A stretch of DNA of 9,072 nt from Acidobacteriota bacterium (GTDB lineage Bacteria > Acidobacteriota > Blastocatellia > Pyrinomonadales > Pyrinomonadaceae): assembly GCA_003222935.1 (NCBI GenBank), contig QHXL01000314.1, positions 1-9,072 on the forward strand, read 5' to 3'. A program made the position numbers and the translations under genes. The notes under the pieces were generated by a model, which was given only the letters and a program-made list of their open reading frames with translations, was not told where the DNA came from and searched no databases. Shown one piece after another: positions 6,448 through 9,072 of the stretch (its first letter is position 1; every line of letters starts with the position of its first letter).

Positions 6448-6960
6448 ATGAACAACAAACTGAAGCCTGCCCTTATCGGGGGAGTGGTACTGGGACTACT
6501 TTCGGTAATCCCATTCGTCAATTTTGCAAACATTTGCTGCTGTTTGTGGGCGCTACTAGGCGGAGCGCTTGCTACTAAGCTTTACGTTAATAGTTCACCT
6601 ACGCCAGCGAGTGCAGGGGACGGCGCAATACTCGGTGTATTAGCCGGTCTCGTTGGTGGTGCAATCGTTGTTGTGATCGGAATTCCCGTACAACTTGCGG
6701 TTGGAACTGCTATGCAGTCTGTGATGGTGAACTTCGTCGAGAGTGTGAATCCTTCTCAAGCGGAGTTAATGCGCCAACAGATGGCTGCGGGCGCAACCGT
6801 TGCCGGAGCCATTGTCAATCAACTTATTGCCGCAGTGATTTTGTTCATATTCGCAATTATCGGCGGACTGCTCGGTGTCCCTATCTTCGAAAAACGCAAA
6901 GGCGACCTGACGCCACCACCGCCACCAAACACTGGTGGGGTCGGCGGCTATGCTGCGTAA
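6448..6960 (+). CDS. Hypothetical four-helix membrane protein with CCC motif and Pro-rich tail
   Basis: I do not recognise a named family. The 170-residue protein shows about four hydrophobic segments: about 8-24 and 29-47, set close together, then about 60-88 and 115-147, all rich in Gly, Ala and Val. Residues 89-114 form a more polar loop (NFVESVNPSQAELMRQQ). Three successive cysteines (C30-C32) sit at the start of the second segment. The C-terminus is a charged patch (EKRKGD) followed by PPPPPNTGGVGG. The Gly-rich helices suggest tight packing or oligomer formation. It is first in a run of four co-oriented membrane-protein genes and lies 56 nt before the CD225 gene. No strong ribosome-binding site is visible (GCAAGTAAG directly before ATG), so the start is moderately sure. 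Confidence 0.8.
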   Translation: MNNKLKPALIGGVVLGLLSVIPFVNFANICCCLWALLGGALATKLYVNSSPTPASAGDGAILGVLAGLVGGAIVVVIGIPVQLAVGTAMQSVMVNFVESVNPSQAELMRQQMAAGATVAGAIVNQLIAAVILFIFAIIGGLLGVPIFEKRKGDLTPPPPPNTGGVGGYAA

Positions 6961-7016
6961 GCATTAACTCAACTTTCCAAACTTATAAACCTAGCTCTCG
7001 ATTAGGAGAAAACAGA

Positions 7017-7304
7017 ATGTCAAACGAATGGACTCCCCCAGGCACTGCCGAAAAAATTCCGAACTATTTGGTACCAGCAATTATCTCGGCGGTGTGCTGT
7101 TTTCCCTTAGGAATCATCAGCATAGTGTTCGCCGCACAGGTGAACAGTAAAGTTGCTGCGGGTGACATTCCGGGAGCGATGGATGCTTCGAAGAAAGCAA
7201 AGCTGTTTAGTTACATTTTCGGCGGAATCGGAATTGTCGGATGGCTTTGCTATTTGCTCTTCGCCTTTGTGATTGGCGGGTTGAGCATAATCGGTAACTC
7301 CTAA
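7017..7304 (+). CDS. CD225/dispanin family membrane protein
   Basis: This 95-residue protein matches the CD225 (dispanin) pattern. A short polar N-terminus leads to IPNYLVPAIISAVCCFPLGI, an amphipathic and membrane-inserted helix with the CC pair (C27, C28). Next is SIVFAAQVNSKVAAGDIPGA, then MDASKKAKLFSYI leading into a second membrane helix (about 64-90). Animal members include the IFITM antiviral proteins; bacterial members are common but mostly uncharacterised. It is predicted to sit in the inner membrane. The start is firm: AGGAG at 7004-7008 lies 8 nt upstream of the ATG. It lies between the four-helix protein gene and the TM2 gene, and operon membership is likely from spacing and orientation. 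Confidence 0.88.
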   Translation: MSNEWTPPGTAEKIPNYLVPAIISAVCCFPLGIISIVFAAQVNSKVAAGDIPGAMDASKKAKLFSYIFGGIGIVGWLCYLLFAFVIGGLSIIGNS

Positions 7305-7381
7305 GCCAACGTTTCAGAAAGCAGTATCGATATCTCGAACAGAAAATCTAATTCGAGAGAGTATTGGAGCCTTCGACAAAG

Positions 7382-7765
7382 ATGACTAGATATTGCACGA
7401 AATGCGGCGCCATAAATGACGACCTGGCGCAGTATTGTTCGAACTGTCAAACACCACTGACTCCGGTTGTGAGCGGCGGTTATCAGCCCATGCAATCCGT
7501 CAATCCAAATGCGATGACCGATTGGAAAGCAATGGGCGCCGATAAGAAGACCACAGCGGGTATCTGCGCCATCCTCCTCGGCTGGCTCGGAGTGCACAAG
7601 TTCATCCTGGGATACAACACCGAAGGCATTATTATGTTAGTGCTCGGTCTGCTTACCTGTGGAGTTACCAACATCATTGGAATTGTCGAAGGAATTATCT
7701 ATCTCACCAAGTCCGATGAAGAGTTTGTCCGAACCTACATCCAGGGAAAGAAGGGCTGGTTCTAA
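7382..7765 (+). CDS. Zinc-ribbon TM2 domain protein
   Basis: From ATG at 7382 the product has 127 residues. An N-terminal zinc ribbon carries two CxxC pairs (C5/C8 and C19/C22: YCTKCG and YCSNCQ). A flexible linker (about 24-50) leads to a TM2 domain: KKTTAGICAILLGWLGVHKF, the family's G-x-H-K-F turn, ILGYNTEGIIMLVLGLLTCG, then IIGIVEGIIYL. TM2 proteins have two membrane helices joined by a short loop; their role in bacteria is not established. The ribbon probably binds zinc and faces the cytoplasm. A TTG at 7364 would add six residues, but the TTGGAG it belongs to looks like the ribosome-binding site for the ATG (GGAG 7366-7369, 12 nt spacing), so I chose 7382. It lies 77 nt after the CD225 gene. 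Confidence 0.9.
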   Translation: MTRYCTKCGAINDDLAQYCSNCQTPLTPVVSGGYQPMQSVNPNAMTDWKAMGADKKTTAGICAILLGWLGVHKFILGYNTEGIIMLVLGLLTCGVTNIIGIVEGIIYLTKSDEEFVRTYIQGKKGWF

Positions 7766-7826
7766 CCGGCCCTCCCAAAAACTCTACATAACTAAATCTC
7801 ACTTCTCATGATAGCCTTGCGAACTC

Positions 7827-8231
7827 ATGCGTGTTGAGTTTTGGTATCGCCGTACAACCGTAATCGCACTCTGGGTATTAATGATCACCGGTGCGATCTA
7901 TCTTTTTACGTTCGAGCCAGGGAAGACCGGGTTCTTTCTACTTTGTCCATTTCGTTTCCTCACCGGATTGCAATGTCCCGGGTGTGGAATCACACGCGCG
8001 CTACACAACCTGCTACACGGTCACCTGACAACAGCGTTCACTCTGAATCCATTATTTATCATCGCGCTTCCGTTCCTGGTTTTTGCGCTCTTGCGTTACA
8101 CGAGTTACGCGTTTCAAGAAAAGACTCCCCGAGCAAACGCGCTGCCTGCAAACGTTATCTACCTTATTTTTGTTGTGGTCCTGAGCTTCTGGATTTTCCG
8201 TAACACACCTTTCTACCCATTCGTCTCTTAA
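7827..8231 (+). CDS. DUF2752 family membrane protein
   Basis: The 134-residue protein has the hallmark DUF2752 motif: CPFRFLTGLQCPGCGITRAL (40-59) followed by HNLLHGHLTTAFTLNPL (60-76), with C40, C50 and C53. Hydrophobic segments lie at about 11-29, 73-92 and 108-126, giving an integral membrane protein with the cysteine-rich loop after the first helix. The family is widespread, of unknown function, and in my memory often found beside TM2 and CD225 genes, as here. No strong ribosome-binding site precedes the ATG. Upstream ATG at 7808 is out of frame. The stop codon (8229-8231) lies within an inverted repeat that also reaches the ribosome-binding site of the next gene. Confidence 0.9.
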   Translation: MRVEFWYRRTTVIALWVLMITGAIYLFTFEPGKTGFFLLCPFRFLTGLQCPGCGITRALHNLLHGHLTTAFTLNPLFIIALPFLVFALLRYTSYAFQEKTPRANALPANVIYLIFVVVLSFWIFRNTPFYPFVS

Positions 8232-8250
8232 GTGGTCCACTTAAGGAGGT
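8228..8250 (+). promoter_or_regulatory. Inverted repeat joined to a strong ribosome-binding site
   Basis: TTAAGTGG (8228-8235) and CCACTTAA (8237-8244) form a near-perfect palindrome around one base. It overlaps the DUF2752 stop codon (8229-8231) and the first two bases of AAGGAGGT (8243-8250), a full-strength Shine-Dalgarno sequence 10 nt upstream of the ATG at 8261. As RNA it could form a 7-bp stem with a 3-nt loop beside the ribosome-binding site; as DNA it resembles an operator. Confidence 0.55.
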
Positions 8251-8260
8251 TGAAAACCAA

Positions 8261-9072
8261 ATGCGTCGTTTGCTTATTCTTGTGTTCGTCACAGCACTCA
8301 GTCTTGCTGCCGTTAGTCAGATAGCCCCCGCAGCTAAAAGTAGTTCGACAAGTAGTACAAGTCGGGAAGGGTGGCAAGCGGGGCATAGGACGCCTTTCCG
8401 TAGTGAACCCGAGCGCGCCCCCGCTGACTTCGATAATAGAGTTCCACTTCGTCCCGTTCACACATTTTCAATCGTCGCGCGTGATCCAACGACAGGGGAG
8501 CTCGGAGTAGCAGTGCAATCACACTGGTTCTCAGTTGGTCCAATAGTTCCCTGGGCCGAGGCCGGTGTCGGGGCAGTGGCAACTCAATCTTTCGTCAATC
8601 CTAATTACGGCAAGTTAGGTCTCGAGATGATGCGCGACGGCAAGAGCGCACCTGATACGCTGAAGGAACTACTGGCGAAAGACGAAGGAAGAGAAGTGAG
8701 ACAAGTAGCAATGATCGACTCACAAGGTCGAGTCGATGCTTTCACCGGCAAGAACGATATCCAGGCCGCCGGACATATAGTCGGCAAGGATTTTTCTGTC
8801 CAGGCCAACCTGATGCTGAACGATAAAATTTGGCCGGCAATGGCACGCGCTTTCGAAGCAACTAAAGGCGATCTTGCGGATCGCATGTTAGCTGCGCTCG
8901 ATGCCGCACAGTTAGCAGGTGGTGATATTCGCGGTCGACAATCAGCAGCATTAATCGTGGTCACTGGAAAACCGACCGGCCAGGCGTGGAAGGATCGCAC
9001 CTTCGACTTGCGAATTGACGACAGTCCCCAGCCGTTGAGAGAACTGCGAAGGTTAGTCACGCTGCAACGTGC
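8261..9072 (+). CDS. DUF1028 family, predicted secreted Ntn-hydrolase-like protein (3' end cut)
   Basis: The frame is open from ATG 8261 to the window edge (270 codons). Residues 1-25 look like a signal peptide (MRRLLILVFVTALSLAAVSQ, IAPAA), and about 26-66 are a Ser/Arg/Pro-rich linker. The DUF1028 domain begins at HTFSIVARDPTTGELGVAVQ (67-86) and continues with GVGAVATQSFVNPNYGKLGL, AMIDSQGRVDAFTG and SVQANLMLNDKIWPAM, then AGGDIRGRQSAALIV. As I recall, the family has an N-terminal-nucleophile-type hydrolase fold, with unknown substrate. Most cytoplasmic members start near the SIVARD strand, so the 66-residue leader here implies export and possibly later cleavage. The start is fixed by AAGGAGGT 10 nt upstream. 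The gene follows DUF2752 after 29 nt and may be read from the same transcript. Confidence 0.88.
   Translation, partial: MRRLLILVFVTALSLAAVSQIAPAAKSSSTSSTSREGWQAGHRTPFRSEPERAPADFDNRVPLRPVHTFSIVARDPTTGELGVAVQSHWFSVGPIVPWAEAGVGAVATQSFVNPNYGKLGLEMMRDGKSAPDTLKELLAKDEGREVRQVAMIDSQGRVDAFTGKNDIQAAGHIVGKDFSVQANLMLNDKIWPAMARAFEATKGDLADRMLAALDAAQLAGGDIRGRQSAALIVVTGKPTGQAWKDRTFDLRIDDSPQPLRELRRLVTLQR

Noticed and set aside
7364..7381. TTG start extending the TM2 protein by six residues
   Set aside because: The TTGGAG itself is the best ribosome-binding site for the ATG at 7382, and the zinc ribbon begins right after that Met.

Overview
The window looks like a chromosomal segment of an Acidobacteriota member, most likely class Blastocatellia (Pyrinomonadaceae-like). 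This is inferred from gene content and moderate GC, not from a database search. The evidence is a large Oar-like TonB-dependent receptor with a carboxypeptidase-regulatory N-terminal domain, a TPR-plus-polysaccharide-export fusion, a DUF512 protein with PDZ and radical-SAM-like regions, and a cluster of CD225, TM2 and DUF2752 membrane proteins. No mobile element, tRNA, rRNA or CRISPR array is visible.

Layout. The left half is transcribed leftward. It holds the 5' part of a TonB-dependent receptor gene (1-2198, cut by the window edge), a 327-bp gap, then a class I SAM methyltransferase (2526-3110) lying 4 nt downstream of a DUF512 protein gene (3115-4461), which suggests a two-gene operon. A divergent intergenic region (4462-4846) carries a candidate promoter in each direction and, between them, a long inverted repeat of two 27-nt arms at 4589-4664. 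The right half is transcribed rightward. It starts with a TPR/polysaccharide-export gene whose reading frame is broken near 5749 (4847-6291), followed by a perfect 26-bp palindrome (6312-6337). Next come four short membrane-protein genes: an unrecognised four-helix protein, a CD225/dispanin protein, a zinc-ribbon TM2 protein and a DUF2752 protein. A secreted DUF1028 (Ntn-hydrolase-like) gene begins at 8261 and runs off the right edge.

How the genes may work together. The receptor and the export protein are both cell-envelope components, but nothing in the sequence ties them to one pathway. The four small membrane genes are co-oriented with gaps of 56-77 nt and may be co-transcribed. Each has cysteines close to a membrane segment or in a zinc ribbon. 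Their function is unknown.

The points most worth checking are the frameshift in the export gene (real pseudogene or assembly error), the large inverted repeat between the divergent genes, the membrane-protein cluster, and the palindrome that touches both the DUF2752 stop codon and the DUF1028 ribosome-binding site.
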